NCBI GenBank assembly: GCA_016934015.1
Contig: JAFGTQ010000072.1
Location: 1-47,794 of the forward strand
DNA: 47,794 bases
Direction of reading: 5' to 3'
Source of the DNA: Acholeplasmataceae bacterium
GTDB lineage: Bacteria; Bacillota_I; Bacilli_A; Acholeplasmatales; Acholeplasmataceae
Under the pieces are notes generated by a model that worked only from the letters and a program-made list of their open reading frames with translations, was not told the origin of the DNA and searched no databases. The translations under genes were made by a program, and so were the position numbers. Shown piece after piece: positions 1 to 11,070 of the stretch (position 1 is the stretch's first letter; each line of letters begins with the position of its first letter).

Positions 1-71
1 GTAAGATATTAACAATTGATGTGACCGAAAACAAAGATAAACTTCAATCAATTAAAGGCATGTTCAAATAA
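1..71 (+). CDS. C-terminal end of an unidentified protein (partial)
   Basis: An open frame runs in from the left edge (codons from base 3) and stops at TAA 69-71, giving 22 C-terminal residues ending KGMFK. A terminator hairpin starts immediately after it, which supports a real gene end. The fragment is too short to assign a family. It converges on yhaM. Confidence 0.5.
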   Translation, partial: KILTIDVTENKDKLQSIKGMFK

Positions 72-72
72 A

Positions 73-101
73 AAGGAAGACTCGAGTCTTCCTTATTTTT
101 T
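73..101. terminator. Bidirectional rho-independent terminator
   Basis: Perfect 11-bp inverted repeat, arms 73-83 and 84-94, centred on CTC/GAG. A T-run (95-101) follows on the plus strand and an A-run precedes the stem, so it can end both the left-edge gene and yhaM. The right arm overlaps the yhaM stop codon. Confidence 0.8.
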
Positions 102-1016
102 GTTAGCTTTATAAAAACGCATTTTGTCTAAAACAGAAATCATATTTGTGAAGGATCCTTCTTGTGTTTCATCGAGAGTTTCACCGAGAACAGTAAACTT
201 AGAATCAATAGTGTCGATAAACCAAAGGAGTAATGCTTCACCAGTTTGCGGCTTTTTAGGTGATCCAAAATTGAATTGTCCATGATGACTGATAATCATG
301 TGTTTTAGTAATAACACATCTTCTTCTTTTTCATAATTCAATTCATGAGCAACTCTGTCAATCATTGAAGCTTGCATGACTAAATGTCCAATGAGCAACC
401 CTTCTTTTGTGTACTCACCATCTACACCGCTAATTTCATCAATTTTTGACATATCATGCAAAATGGTTGCTGCATAGAGTAAATCACGATTCAAATATGG
501 ATATATTTCAATAAAAGGGTCAATCAGTTTAAGCATAGTTAATGTATGATAAGAAAGCCCACCGACATAAGCGTGATGGAATTTGGTAGCAGCTGGATGC
601 ATGTAGAACAATTTCTCATGATCTTTATAGATTTTTGTCGTGATGTCTTTTAAAACTTTATTGTTAATTTTCTTTAAAAAGGTTTCAATGCCTTTTTTTA
701 TTTCCTTTAAAGAAAGCGGTGCATAAACGTAGAAATAGTCTAAAACATTTGTGAGTTCATCATCATGGATTGCATTTTCTATTTTTGTAATATTTGTAGT
801 CTTTAGTACAAGTTCATCTTCAATCTTAACAACAGCAATCGCTTCAAATAGATAGACTTTTCCCATCGATAATAATTCCATTTGTTCAAATTCTAATTTG
901 AGATTTATATGCTCTCCATCCATGGTTAAAATTGTGGTGTTACAAAAATGAGCCCCATAATTAATGCTTTCAACTTTTCCGATAATTTTATAGTCTTTAT
1001 TAATATTTAATTCCAT
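93..1016 (-). CDS. yhaM: 3'-5' exoribonuclease YhaM (OB-fold plus HD domain)
   Basis: The 307-aa protein matches the usual length of YhaM (about 314 aa in Bacillus). Residues 1-80 look like an OB-fold nucleic-acid-binding domain. Residues 140-260 form the metal-dependent HD domain: H157 in SYHT, the HD pair at 187-188 in LHDMSKIDE, then the ISHHGQFNFGSPKKP segment typical of YhaM. The family degrades RNA and single-stranded DNA from the 3' end in the cytoplasm. The ATG is preceded by AGAGGT. It lies 8 bp downstream of cca, so the two are probably co-transcribed, and it ends in the shared terminator at 73-101. Confidence 0.88.
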   Translation of the reverse strand: MELNINKDYKIIGKVESINYGAHFCNTTILTMDGEHINLKLEFEQMELLSMGKVYLFEAIAVVKIEDELVLKTTNITKIENAIHDDELTNVLDYFYVYAPLSLKEIKKGIETFLKKINNKVLKDITTKIYKDHEKLFYMHPAATKFHHAYVGGLSYHTLTMLKLIDPFIEIYPYLNRDLLYAATILHDMSKIDEISGVDGEYTKEGLLIGHLVMQASMIDRVAHELNYEKEEDVLLLKHMIISHHGQFNFGSPKKPQTGEALLLWFIDTIDSKFTVLGETLDETQEGSFTNMISVLDKMRFYKANKK

Positions 1017-1024
1017 ATTAACCT

Positions 1025-2170
1025 CTATTCTAAATTGGTTTTAACGAACTCGATCAATGCTTCTCGATTATTTTCTAATCGCCGGTTGATGACTTCAATA
1101 ACCATCTTTGTTTGTATGTCTTTGATCCAAGCACCTGCTTTACGATTTGCTAATTTAATAATTTCAGTTGCTCGTAGTTTTAAATCAAGATCTGACTGGA
1201 TTGGTAAATTTTGGTATAATGCTTCAATTTCAGTCTTTCTATTTTTTGAACGATTTAACATATAGGTCACACGATTAGCAAGTAAACACAAATCAATTCC
1301 ATATGTATAAAGCATCATCGCATCAATCTCTTTATTATCTCTAGCTAAAGCCGATGCAATTTCATAACGATGTCGATGCTTATTTGAAAATGTCCATTCA
1401 CTTGGAACTGATCCATTTAATGTAAATGCGAGTGTGAAGAATACATCGACAAATGGAAGTTCATCCAGGGATAATGTATATTCAATTCCTTGATGTAATC
1501 CTGGTAAAACTTTAGAAACGCCGGTTGTAATCATCGATTGAAATGCCATTTTTAAATATTTACCTTGTAATGTTTTTATCATTTCAACGAGTATTCTTTC
1601 CATTGAAACATCTTTGAGTCGATCTTTCATTTGTGCAATGGCATCTCTCGTGTCACGATCGATTTGAAAACCTAATTTACTTTGAAAATAAAATGCCCGC
1701 ATGATTCGTAATGCATCTTCATTAAAACGATCTAGCGGATTTCCAATCGTTCTAATGAGTTTACGTTCAATATCTTTTCTTCCTTCGACATGATCAATGA
1801 TCTCATCTGATTCTGTCATGAGCAACCCATTTATCGTAAAATCACGTCGCATGACATCTTCCATCACTGATTCACTGTATGTCACATTCTCAGGATGTCT
1901 CCCATCCACGTATTCACCGTCGATACGATATGTTGTCACTTCATAAGTTTCTGTTCCCATAAAAACAGTAACCGTACCATATTTTAGTCCTGTAGGTTTT
2001 GTTTTAAATAATTTAGCTACCTGAAACGGTTTAGCATTTGTTGTAATATCAACATCTGTTAATGGTTGTCTCAAAACATAGTCTCTAACTGCACCACCAA
2101 CGATAAAAGCTTCATAACCGTGCCTTTTTAAGTCTTGAATGACGCGTTTTGCGCCTCTAAGTGTACTCAT
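1025..2170 (-). CDS. cca: CCA-adding tRNA nucleotidyltransferase
   Basis: Class II polymerase-beta-type nucleotidyltransferase of about 381 aa. It carries the catalytic motif GGAVRD near the N terminus, the metal-binding DVD in LTDVDITT, and RRDFTINGL, the conserved motif that follows. The family adds or repairs the 3' CCA of tRNA; poly(A) polymerases look similar, but in low-GC Gram-positives this form is normally the CCA enzyme. Two ATGs are possible. The one at 2182 lies only about 6 bp from a TATAAT box, so I chose the ATG at 2170, which has GGTGAT ahead of it. It is followed by yhaM on the same strand. Confidence 0.88.
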   Translation of the reverse strand: MSTLRGAKRVIQDLKRHGYEAFIVGGAVRDYVLRQPLTDVDITTNAKPFQVAKLFKTKPTGLKYGTVTVFMGTETYEVTTYRIDGEYVDGRHPENVTYSESVMEDVMRRDFTINGLLMTESDEIIDHVEGRKDIERKLIRTIGNPLDRFNEDALRIMRAFYFQSKLGFQIDRDTRDAIAQMKDRLKDVSMERILVEMIKTLQGKYLKMAFQSMITTGVSKVLPGLHQGIEYTLSLDELPFVDVFFTLAFTLNGSVPSEWTFSNKHRHRYEIASALARDNKEIDAMMLYTYGIDLCLLANRVTYMLNRSKNRKTEIEALYQNLPIQSDLDLKLRATEIIKLANRKAGAWIKDIQTKMVIEVINRRLENNREALIEFVKTNLE

Positions 2171-2187
2171 GTTTATCACCATGTATC

Positions 2188-2196
2188 ATTATACCA
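2188..2196 (-). promoter_or_regulatory. cca promoter, extended -10
   Basis: TGGTATAAT on the minus strand (TATAAT at 2193-2188 plus the TG extension). The -35 is poor (AAAACT at 17 bp). Transcription should begin near 2181, leaving a leader of roughly 11 nt before the chosen ATG. Confidence 0.65.
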
Positions 2197-2232
2197 AATT
2201 TTTAGTAGATAGTTTTTCTAAAACTGCTTTTA

Positions 2233-2241
2233 TGTTATACT
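2233..2241 (+). promoter_or_regulatory. yigZ-family gene promoter, extended -10
   Basis: TGTTATACT with no good -35 box. Predicted start near 2248, leaving a very short leader that contains GGTGAAAAG before the ATG at 2257. It overlaps the upstream region of the divergent cca promoter. Confidence 0.6.
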
Positions 2242-2256
2242 AAATCCGGTGAAAAG

Positions 2257-2865
2257 ATGCGCTATATAAAAGAAACAATATCTCATCAAATCGAGATTGA
2301 TAAATCCATTTTTATCGCGATACTTTACCCGCTTGAACATCAAGAGGATGTTTTATTATGCTTAAATGATGCAAAATTAAAATATCCTAAAGCAAACCAT
2401 TATTGTCATGCATCCATATTTGGAACTACAGGTGAACATCAAACCGCATCTGACGATGGTGAACCCTCACGTACAGCTGGAATTCCTATACTTGAAGTCC
2501 TAAAACACCATGATGTGACAAATATATTATGTGTGGTTATTCGTTATTTTGGTGGCATAAAACTTGGTGCTGGGGGGCTAGTTAGAGCCTATACAAAAGC
2601 AGCTGCTGATGGCATAAAACTCGCAAAATTTTATTTCAAAAGGGAAGTCCCAATTTTTAAAATAACTTTTGATTATGACAAAATAAATTACATGGATAAA
2701 TATTTTGAAAAAGATGCAGAGATTATAGACAAAATTTATTTAGAACAAGTCAGCTATACAATTATTTTAATCAATCAAAATATTCAACGAATCGATGATA
2801 TTCATCACCTTTTACTAAAAAGTGAGAATTTAGGTATAAAAACTATACAAATTGATGAGTCCTAA
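2257..2865 (+). CDS. yigZ: YigZ/IMPACT family protein
   Basis: 202 aa. The N-terminal UPF0029/Impact domain has the family signature: DGEPSRTAGIPIL near residue 70 and RYFGGIKLGAGGLVRAY near residue 100. The C-terminal part resembles the smaller DUF1949 domain. YigZ/YvyE proteins are common in bacteria but have no settled function; they are related to eukaryotic IMPACT, a translation-control factor. It is one of the few plus-strand genes here and is divergent from cca. GGTG precedes the ATG and a terminator follows the stop directly. Confidence 0.85.
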   Translation: MRYIKETISHQIEIDKSIFIAILYPLEHQEDVLLCLNDAKLKYPKANHYCHASIFGTTGEHQTASDDGEPSRTAGIPILEVLKHHDVTNILCVVIRYFGGIKLGAGGLVRAYTKAAADGIKLAKFYFKREVPIFKITFDYDKINYMDKYFEKDAEIIDKIYLEQVSYTIILINQNIQRIDDIHHLLLKSENLGIKTIQIDES

Positions 2866-2879
2866 TGACTCATTTTTTT
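2855..2879 (+). terminator. Terminator of the yigZ-family gene
   Basis: 7-bp stem ATGAGTC/GACTCAT (2855-2861, 2867-2873) with a 5-nt loop, followed by six T. The stem overlaps the stop codon. Confidence 0.75.
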
Positions 2880-2880
2880 A

Positions 2881-2907
2881 TAAAAAAAGCATAGGTTTCC
2901 CTATGCT
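2881..2907 (-). terminator. Terminator of the rpiB-upp-atp operon
   Basis: 8-bp stem AGCATAGG/CCTATGCT with a TTTC loop; read on the minus strand it is followed by seven T. It overlaps the 3' end of the DUF1146 gene and is the only strong minus-strand terminator after the ATP synthase genes. Confidence 0.8.
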
Positions 2908-3107
2908 AAAACGTTTAATAATTGTGATAGTTTAACCATCACTTCACTCAGTAAATGTGCACTAATGAGTGATAGCAGAAAATAAGCAGCTTTAATTTCC
3001 CAAATCTTCATCTTTTCAAATTTATTTTCAAGATGCAATGCCGATAAAATTCTAAGTGCTAAAGCAAAAAATATGATAAGCGACGTGAAATAGATGATGT
3101 GTTCGAT
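2901..3107 (-). CDS. Small DUF1146 (YwzB-like) membrane protein, ATC start
   Basis: A 68-aa frame follows atpC directly. It has two hydrophobic segments (about residues 4-22 and 41-58) around a short charged loop NKFEKMKIWEIK, and an early LRILSALHLE. Length, topology and position after atpC match the DUF1146/YwzB family, which sits downstream of atpC in Bacillus. A perfect AGGAGG (3120-3115) lies 7 nt before an in-frame ATC at 3107-3105. No ATG, GTG or TTG lies at a usable distance, and the first in-frame ATG is about 33 codons in. The SD overlaps the atpC stop, suggesting coupled translation. Function unknown. Confidence 0.7.
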   Translation of the reverse strand: MEHIIYFTSLIIFFALALRILSALHLENKFEKMKIWEIKAAYFLLSLISAHLLSEVMVKLSQLLNVLA

Positions 3108-3118
3108 ATTAACACCTC

Positions 3119-5744
<2,626 letters not shown>

Positions 5745-5745
5745 A

Positions 5746-7251
5746 TTAGATCATCCTTTTTAAATTTGTAATAAATTGGTCGATCTTTTTAGAGTCAGGA
5801 AGTGTTTGTTTTTCAATGAGTTCATCATAAATTTTCATGCCAAGTTCATTCATCTTTAATCCTTGATCAATTTCACTCTCGAGTGCTTTAACTTGATCAA
5901 GATTTAAATCATCCATATGACCATTTGAAAGCGCATAAATCGTGATGATTTGAGTTGGCATTTCAATGAGTTCGTGAACATCTTGTTTTAAAATTTCTAC
6001 AGTCTTACGCCCACGTTCAAGTCTTCGTTTCGCATTTTGGTCTAAATCTGATCCAAATTGAGCGAATGACTCAAGTTCACGATAGTTTGCAAGATTAATA
6101 CGAACCGTACCTGCAACTTTTTTCATTGCTTTCCATTGTGCAGCACCACCAACACGTGATACCGATAACCCCGCATTAATTGCTGGTCTTATACCAGAAT
6201 AGAATAGTTCAGCTTCTAAGAATATTTGTCCGTCAGTAATTGAAATTACGTTCGTTGAAATATAAGCTGAAATATCGCCAGCTTTAGTTTCAATAATTGG
6301 TAAAGCTGTAATTGATCCTCCACCAAGACTATCATTTAAACGTGCTGAGCGTTCAAGTAAGCGTGAATGAAGATAGAAAACATCTCCTGGATATGCTTCT
6401 CTTCCTGGAGGTCTTCTTAAAAGCAATGAGAGTTCGCGGTATGCAACGGCATGTTTTGATAAATCATCATACACGATTAACACATCTTTACCTTGTTCCA
6501 TAAAGTATTCGCCCATAGCGACTCCTGCAAATGGTGCAAGATACAACAAGGTTCCTTCTTTGGAGGCTCCCGCAGTGACAACAATGGTATAATCCATCGC
6601 TTGTTTTTCTTTTAAGAGTTGAACTAATGTTGTGACTGATGACTCTTTTTGGCCTATCGCAACATAGATACAAATGACATCTTTACCTTTTTGGTTAATG
6701 ATAGTGTCAACAGCAAGTGTCGTCTTACCGGTTTGTCTATCACCAATGATGAGCTCTCTTTGTCCACGACCAATCGGGACAAGTGCATCAATAACTTTGA
6801 TCCCAGTTTCCATTGAACGATTAATTGATCCTCTTTGCATAACACCTTGAGCACGACGTTCAACGGGTAAAAATTGATCCGTGTGAATCGCTCCAAGTGC
6901 ATCGAGAGGCTCTCCTAATGGATTAACTACTCTTCCTAAAAGTGCTTCTCCAACTGGAACTTCGAAAATTCGCTTAGTTGTTTTAACTAAGTCTCCTTCT
7001 TTAATCAAATCAGCGTTTCCTAATAAAATAACCCCAACACTATGTGCTTCCAAGTTAAAAACTAACCCCTTCACATCATGAGGAAATTCTAATAGTTCAC
7101 CCATCATCGCTTGTTGGAGACCATATACGATGGCAATACCATCCCCTACGGATAGTACTTTACCAATATTTTCTAATTTGACATCTTGTTCATATGACTG
7201 AATCTGCTTTTTAATGATTTCTGTCATTTCTTGAACTTTTATTTTCGACAT
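5746..7251 (-). CDS. atpA: F-type ATP synthase subunit alpha
   Basis: 501 aa. Regulatory nucleotide-binding F1 subunit: Walker A GDRQTGKT at 170-177, [25 protein letters not shown], and the [17 protein letters not shown] signature. It forms the hexameric head with beta. Lies 12 bp downstream of atpH. Confidence 0.98.
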   Translation of the reverse strand: MSKIKVQEMTEIIKKQIQSYEQDVKLENIGKVLSVGDGIAIVYGLQQAMMGELLEFPHDVKGLVFNLEAHSVGVILLGNADLIKEGDLVKTTKRIFEVPVGEALLGRVVNPLGEPLDALGAIHTDQFLPVERRAQGVMQRGSINRSMETGIKVIDALVPIGRGQRELIIGDRQTGKTTLAVDTIINQKGKDVICIYVAIGQKESSVTTLVQLLKEKQAMDYTIVVTAGASKEGTLLYLAPFAGVAMGEYFMEQGKDVLIVYDDLSKHAVAYRELSLLLRRPPGREAYPGDVFYLHSRLLERSARLNDSLGGGSITALPIIETKAGDISAYISTNVISITDGQIFLEAELFYSGIRPAINAGLSVSRVGGAAQWKAMKKVAGTVRINLANYRELESFAQFGSDLDQNAKRRLERGRKTVEILKQDVHELIEMPTQIITIYALSNGHMDDLNLDQVKALESEIDQGLKMNELGMKIYDELIEKQTLPDSKKIDQFITNLKRMI

Positions 7252-7263
7252 TTCTACACCACC

Positions 7264-7776
7264 TTAAATCGTTGTGAATAACTCTTCGAGTTCACGCAGG
7301 GTTGATTGATCCAGCGATTGCCCCTTATAAACTGTCACCATGCCACCAATTAAATTGTCATCTACGGTGACTCTAAGCATGACCTTCTTATCACTAAATC
7401 TTGGTTGAAGCACTTTGACAAGTGCTTCTTCTTGTACTTTTGTTAATTTTTTTGCCGTATAAACACGAATGTAAGCAATCTTTTGAAATAATCGATTGAG
7501 ATTTGACCATTCTGAATATATTTTTTCATATTCATGCATCATATGATGTTCAGATAGCACCTTCAAAAATGATAAAAAATGGACATCGTATGTCAACTGA
7601 TCAATCATTTTAATCTTTTCGATGAGTGTGAGCATTGGAGAATCCATGAGTGTCACCCAAGATGGACTTAACTCCATTTGATGCTTAAAATCATCGAATT
7701 GATCAGATATCACATCAATTTTATCTTCTTCTTTGACTAACTCAAAAAAAGCTTTTGTGATCCGCTCTATATTCAT
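7264..7776 (-). CDS. atpH: F-type ATP synthase subunit delta
   Basis: 170 aa. Low conservation, as usual for the family, but the C-terminal part LIGGMVTVYKGQSLDQSTLREL is the typical delta/OSCP ending. Delta holds the peripheral stalk (subunit b) onto the F1 head. The start overlaps atpF by 4 bp. Confidence 0.93.
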   Translation of the reverse strand: MNIERITKAFFELVKEEDKIDVISDQFDDFKHQMELSPSWVTLMDSPMLTLIEKIKMIDQLTYDVHFLSFLKVLSEHHMMHEYEKIYSEWSNLNRLFQKIAYIRVYTAKKLTKVQEEALVKVLQPRFSDKKVMLRVTVDDNLIGGMVTVYKGQSLDQSTLRELEELFTTI

Positions 7777-8309
7777 GATTTAAATCTCTCTTGAATGATT
7801 TCCTCTACAATATCATCGTGTACAGTTTCATCAATCTCACGTTTAACTATTTTTTTAGCTGCAGCAAACGCAACTTCTTTGATTGATTGTCTAATTTCAT
7901 CATTCGCTTCTTGTATTTCATACTCTATATCTTTTTCAGCTTGTTCAATCCGACGTTTCGCTTCAAGTTTAGCTTTTTCTATAAGCTCTTCTTGTTCACG
8001 ATAGGCTTGAAGCGTTAATCTTTCTTTAAGCTCTCTCGTCTCATGTTTCATTTGTTCGTATTCCTTAACGGAATTTTCTTGGAGTTCTTTCGCTTTAAAA
8101 ACTTCTTGATCGGCAAGTTCTAAAGCTTCAGCAAGTGCAGCTTGACGTTTTTCAATAAATCCAGTCACACTTTTCCATAAAAATTTACGTACAAAAAACA
8201 ACAAAACTAAAAAGGCTAATAGATTCAATACGACAATATGTGGTTGTTCAATTACTGAATTTAATCCAGTTTGAATTCCCTGAATTGCGTCTTCAAATAC
8301 TTGGTTCAA
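7773..8309 (-). CDS. atpF: F-type ATP synthase subunit b
   Basis: 178 aa. One N-terminal membrane helix (about residues 25-45, VVLNLLAFLVLLFFVRKFLW) is followed by about 130 residues of charged Ala/Glu/Lys-rich coiled coil, the usual peripheral-stalk layout. Overlaps atpH and lies 15 bp after atpE. Confidence 0.95.
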   Translation of the reverse strand: MNQVFEDAIQGIQTGLNSVIEQPHIVVLNLLAFLVLLFFVRKFLWKSVTGFIEKRQAALAEALELADQEVFKAKELQENSVKEYEQMKHETRELKERLTLQAYREQEELIEKAKLEAKRRIEQAEKDIEYEIQEANDEIRQSIKEVAFAAAKKIVKREIDETVHDDIVEEIIQERFKS

Positions 8310-8324
8310 TGAGATCAGTCCTTT

Positions 8325-8606
8325 TTATTTTGAAATTAGAATAAAAGCAATAATTAATCCATAAATCCCTGTAGTTTCGGCTACCGCTTGACCAATCAAC
8401 ATGGTTGCAGTAATTTTGCCTGATGCTTCAGGTTGACGACCTACGGCTTCAACAGCTTTAGATGCTGCAATCCCTTGACCAATCGCAGTACCAAATCCAG
8501 TAAATACGGCGATGCCAGCTCCTACGTAAGCTAAACCTTGACTAAAATACTCATTTGCAACAACATCTGCAATAACTGGTAAAACATTGCTTAAAAATGT
8601 AAACAT
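8325..8606 (-). CDS. atpE: F-type ATP synthase subunit c, Na+-type ion site
   Basis: 93 aa with two membrane helices joined by the polar loop [16 protein letters not shown]. The ion-carrying carboxylate is E77 in [13 protein letters not shown]44 (AIGQG), V75, E77, T78 and Y82 fall exactly 12 positions after the Na+-ligand residues Q32, V63, E65, S66 and Y70 of the Ilyobacter tartaricus c subunit, with Thr replacing Ser. By that comparison the ring should bind Na+. There is a short N-terminal extension before helix 1. ATG preceded by AGGAGAAAA. Confidence 0.96.
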   Translation of the reverse strand: MFTFLSNVLPVIADVVANEYFSQGLAYVGAGIAVFTGFGTAIGQGIAASKAVEAVGRQPEASGKITATMLIGQAVAETTGIYGLIIAFILISK

Positions 8607-8636
8607 AATTTTTTCTCCTTTTATCGTAATTTATTC

Positions 8637-9311
8637 TTAAATCATATTTAAATCATCTTCATCAACTTTCATAGATGAATATATCACTGTAAGCATTACA
8701 ACCACTATGGTTTGAATAAAACCAAATCCTATATCAAATACTAAATGAAAAGTTGGTGCTACAATGATGGAAAGCCAACCGGTTGCTCCATAGATAATCG
8801 TAAGCAGTAATGCACCACTTGCAATATTACCAAACAAACGTAGTGCCATTGACAAAATGGGTGTGAATTCACTAATAATATTTAATGGTGCCATGGGTGC
8901 TAATGGTTTAAAAACACCTAATAAATGTTTCCATCCCATGCTTTTAAATCCTGTCGCTTGAATTAGAGTAAATGCTGTTATGGAGACAGAAAATGTAATG
9001 GTTGTATATTTTGTCGGTGCATCCAGAGCAATCAATCCTGACACATTTGAAATAAATACATAGAGCGCTAGAGTAATGACAGGTGGTGCTAAAAACTTCC
9101 AATGCTTTCCAATATATCCTTTAATAAAATTATTCATCATTTCGATAAAACTAATGACTACGGTTATAAATTTGCCAGGTTTGTCACGAACATCCATTTT
9201 ATTAATTTTTATACTTATCAATACCGATCCAAAGGAAATAAATGCAATAATACCTAAAGACGTATAAAAGTAAATCGGAATTTCACGAAGCATCGTTAGA
9301 ATCTGTTCCAT
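8637..9311 (-). CDS. atpB: F-type ATP synthase subunit a
   Basis: 224 aa, five or six membrane helices. Helix 4 has the essential arginine R158 in SMALRLFGNIASGALLL, which separates the ion half-channels, and the last helix has GFIQTIVVVMLTVIY. Subunit a is the stator channel against the c ring. GGTGATGAAAG precedes the ATG. The start overlaps the end of the atpI-like gene by 29 bp. Confidence 0.95.
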   Translation of the reverse strand: MEQILTMLREIPIYFYTSLGIIAFISFGSVLISIKINKMDVRDKPGKFITVVISFIEMMNNFIKGYIGKHWKFLAPPVITLALYVFISNVSGLIALDAPTKYTTITFSVSITAFTLIQATGFKSMGWKHLLGVFKPLAPMAPLNIISEFTPILSMALRLFGNIASGALLLTIIYGATGWLSIIVAPTFHLVFDIGFGFIQTIVVVMLTVIYSSMKVDEDDLNMI

Positions 9312-9690
9312 CTTTCATCACCTCACCTTCAGCTTCTTTTTTAATGAGTGGTGTGTGGTAAATAAATATACCAATTTTTAATGAGAAAATACCTAATAAT
9401 AAAAACACATAAGAATAAATCATCGTTGTTGTTCCTAAATCTTTGGTATCGAAATAGACGATAGCTACGATGACAGTATATAAAATATATCGTGTGACAA
9501 GATTGGTCACAACTTTTTGGGTTGTAAATTTGCCCTTTAATGATTGAGTCGCTAAGCTATTATTAAAAAGTGCCACAGCAGAACCTAATACCGTCCATAA
9601 TAAGTATTCTCTAAAAAAGAGAAAAGTTACTAAAGCTAATATAAGTGCGTAGATAAATGTAATAATGCTAATGGTGTACATTTTTTTCAT
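9283..9690 (-). CDS. atpI: ATP synthase protein I-like membrane protein
   Basis: 135 aa with four predicted membrane helices (about residues 5-25, 29-47, 65-82 and 90-112) and a charged tail. Position directly before atpB, size and topology fit the AtpI family, thought to help c-ring assembly or Mg2+ uptake. There is little sequence identity to lean on. Overlaps both neighbours (atpZ-like by 23 bp, atpB by 29 bp), implying coupled translation. Confidence 0.7.
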   Translation of the reverse strand: MKKMYTISIITFIYALILALVTFLFFREYLLWTVLGSAVALFNNSLATQSLKGKFTTQKVVTNLVTRYILYTVIVAIVYFDTKDLGTTTMIYSYVFLLLGIFSLKIGIFIYHTPLIKKEAEGEVMKDGTDSNDAS

Positions 9691-9922
9691 AGCGTTCCTC
9701 GTTTTTCACAAATCTATATAATGTCACAAACCCAAACATAACTCCAAGAAATAAACCAGCACCTGCTAGCAAAATACTTAAGTCATCATCTGGACTTAAT
9801 CTCATTCCAATATAATAACCCAATAGTGATAATGCAATAATGGTCATAAAAAACTGAATGACCATGGTATAAATAGCAAATGCCTTTTTGGCTTTATTTT
9901 GTCCCAAATAAACGATCCCCAC
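9668..9922 (-). CDS. atpZ: AtpZ-like small membrane protein
   Basis: 84 aa with two membrane helices and a LGYYIGMRLSPDDDLSILL segment matching the AtpZ pattern (helix, short D-containing loop, Gly-rich helix GAGLFLGVMFGF). AtpZ with AtpI is associated with Mg2+/Ca2+ transport or c-ring assembly in ATP synthase operons. The start is uncertain: GTG at 9922 is used here, but AGGAG lies only 3 nt before it and codons further in (ATC, TTG) are better spaced. Overlaps the end of upp by 29 bp. Confidence 0.6.
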   Translation of the reverse strand: MGIVYLGQNKAKKAFAIYTMVIQFFMTIIALSLLGYYIGMRLSPDDDLSILLAGAGLFLGVMFGFVTLYRFVKNEERYEKNVHH

Positions 9923-10520
9923 AATCTCCTAAACCAGGAACAATGTAGCTATTTTCGTTTAAATGGCTATCGAGAGCTGCTAAATAAACTGGAACATCGG
10001 GATGATCTTTCTGTAAGCGTTCAACCCCTTCTGGTGCTCCAACTAAACCAACATAACGAATATCTTTTGCTCCGGTTGCTTTAATAATATCAATTGCCTT
10101 TGAAACAGATCCACCGCTTGCTAGCATAGGATCTACTAATAAGATTACACTATCTTTTGTATCTTTTGGTAATTTAGAGTAATAGACTTGAGGTTGTAAT
10201 GTTACTTCATCTCGATATAAACCGATATGTCCAATTTTTGCAGATGGTATCAAGTTATGAATGCCATCAACCATGCCTAATCCAGCACGTAAAATTGGTA
10301 CTATCACCACAGGTTTTTCAAGTTCATAAACGGTTGTTTCACAAATTGGTGTTTCAATTTGTTTAGGTTTTGTTGTGAAATCACGCGTGATTTCATACGT
10401 AATTAATCCACCTAGCTCAGATAGACTTTCTCTAAACTCTTTGGTCCCTGTTTCTTTATTTCTAATTTTCGACATCTTGTGATCAATCAAGGGGTGCTTA
10501 ATGACAACTAACTTACTCAT
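9894..10520 (-). CDS. upp: Uracil phosphoribosyltransferase
   Basis: 208 aa, the family length. Type I PRTase with PRPP loop LLVDPMLASGGSVSKAI (about 127-143) and C-terminal uracil-binding GLGDCGDRLFGTK. Converts uracil and PRPP to UMP for pyrimidine salvage. Lies 4 bp after rpiB and just before the atp genes, as in Bacillus (rpiB-glyA-upp-atp), here without glyA. Confidence 0.97.
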   Translation of the reverse strand: MSKLVVIKHPLIDHKMSKIRNKETGTKEFRESLSELGGLITYEITRDFTTKPKQIETPICETTVYELEKPVVIVPILRAGLGMVDGIHNLIPSAKIGHIGLYRDEVTLQPQVYYSKLPKDTKDSVILLVDPMLASGGSVSKAIDIIKATGAKDIRYVGLVGAPEGVERLQKDHPDVPVYLAALDSHLNENSYIVPGLGDCGDRLFGTK

Positions 10521-10524
10521 TCAT

Positions 10525-10962
10525 TTACTCCTTTTCAATATTATGAATTTTTTTAATTCTTTGTTCGTGACGTGGCTCATAAGAAGCATTCATATATGCT
10601 TCTAAAATTTTAATTGCTTTTTCATAAGGTGTAGTTCTTCCCCCTAAAGCAATTACATTCGCATTATTATGCTGTCTAGCAAGCTGTCCTGTATTTTCAT
10701 CATAGACTAAAGCAGCTCGAACGCCTTTGACTTTATTCGCAGCAATACTGATGCCAATGCCAGTACCACAAATGACAATTCCGAAATCGTACTGCTTTTC
10801 CACTACAGCATGTCCGACCTTATTTGCAAAATCGGGATAATCCACGGCATCATTCGAATTTGTTCCAAAATCATGATACTGTATGTTTTTATCCTCGAAA
10901 TATTTCTTAATATTCTCTTTTAATTCGAATCCTCCATGATCACTACCAATCGCAATTTTCAT
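10525..10962 (-). CDS. rpiB: Ribose-5-phosphate isomerase B
   Basis: 145 aa. RpiB/LacAB fold: N-terminal IAIGSDHGGFELK, catalytic Cys in ICGTGIGISIAANK (about 66-79), NNANVIALGGR, and C-terminal RHEQRIKKI. Interconverts ribose-5-P and ribulose-5-P in the pentose phosphate pathway. First gene of the rpiB-upp-atp operon; AGGAGGAGTCT precedes the ATG. In this position and organism type RpiB is more likely than a LacAB subunit. Confidence 0.93.
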   Translation of the reverse strand: MKIAIGSDHGGFELKENIKKYFEDKNIQYHDFGTNSNDAVDYPDFANKVGHAVVEKQYDFGIVICGTGIGISIAANKVKGVRAALVYDENTGQLARQHNNANVIALGGRTTPYEKAIKILEAYMNASYEPRHEQRIKKIHNIEKE

Positions 10963-10991
10963 AGACTCCTCCTATGTTTTACCTATAAAAT

Positions 10992-11021
10992 ATTATATCA
11001 TAAAACGACCCTTAAGGACAA
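10992..11021 (-). promoter_or_regulatory. Promoter of the rpiB-upp-atp operon
   Basis: Minus strand -35 TTGTCC (11021-11016), 18-bp spacer, extended -10 TGATATAAT (TATAAT at 10997-10992). The leader to rpiB is about 25 nt. Confidence 0.75.
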
Positions 11022-11048
11022 AGAAGAAGCGCCAATTACATACTTTAA

Positions 11049-11070
11049 CAAAAAAGACGCGAAGCGCCTT
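11049..11070 (-). terminator. typA terminator
   Basis: 7-bp stem AAGGCGC/GCGTCTT (one G-U) with loop TTC, followed on the minus strand by a T-run. Overlaps the typA stop. Confidence 0.75.
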
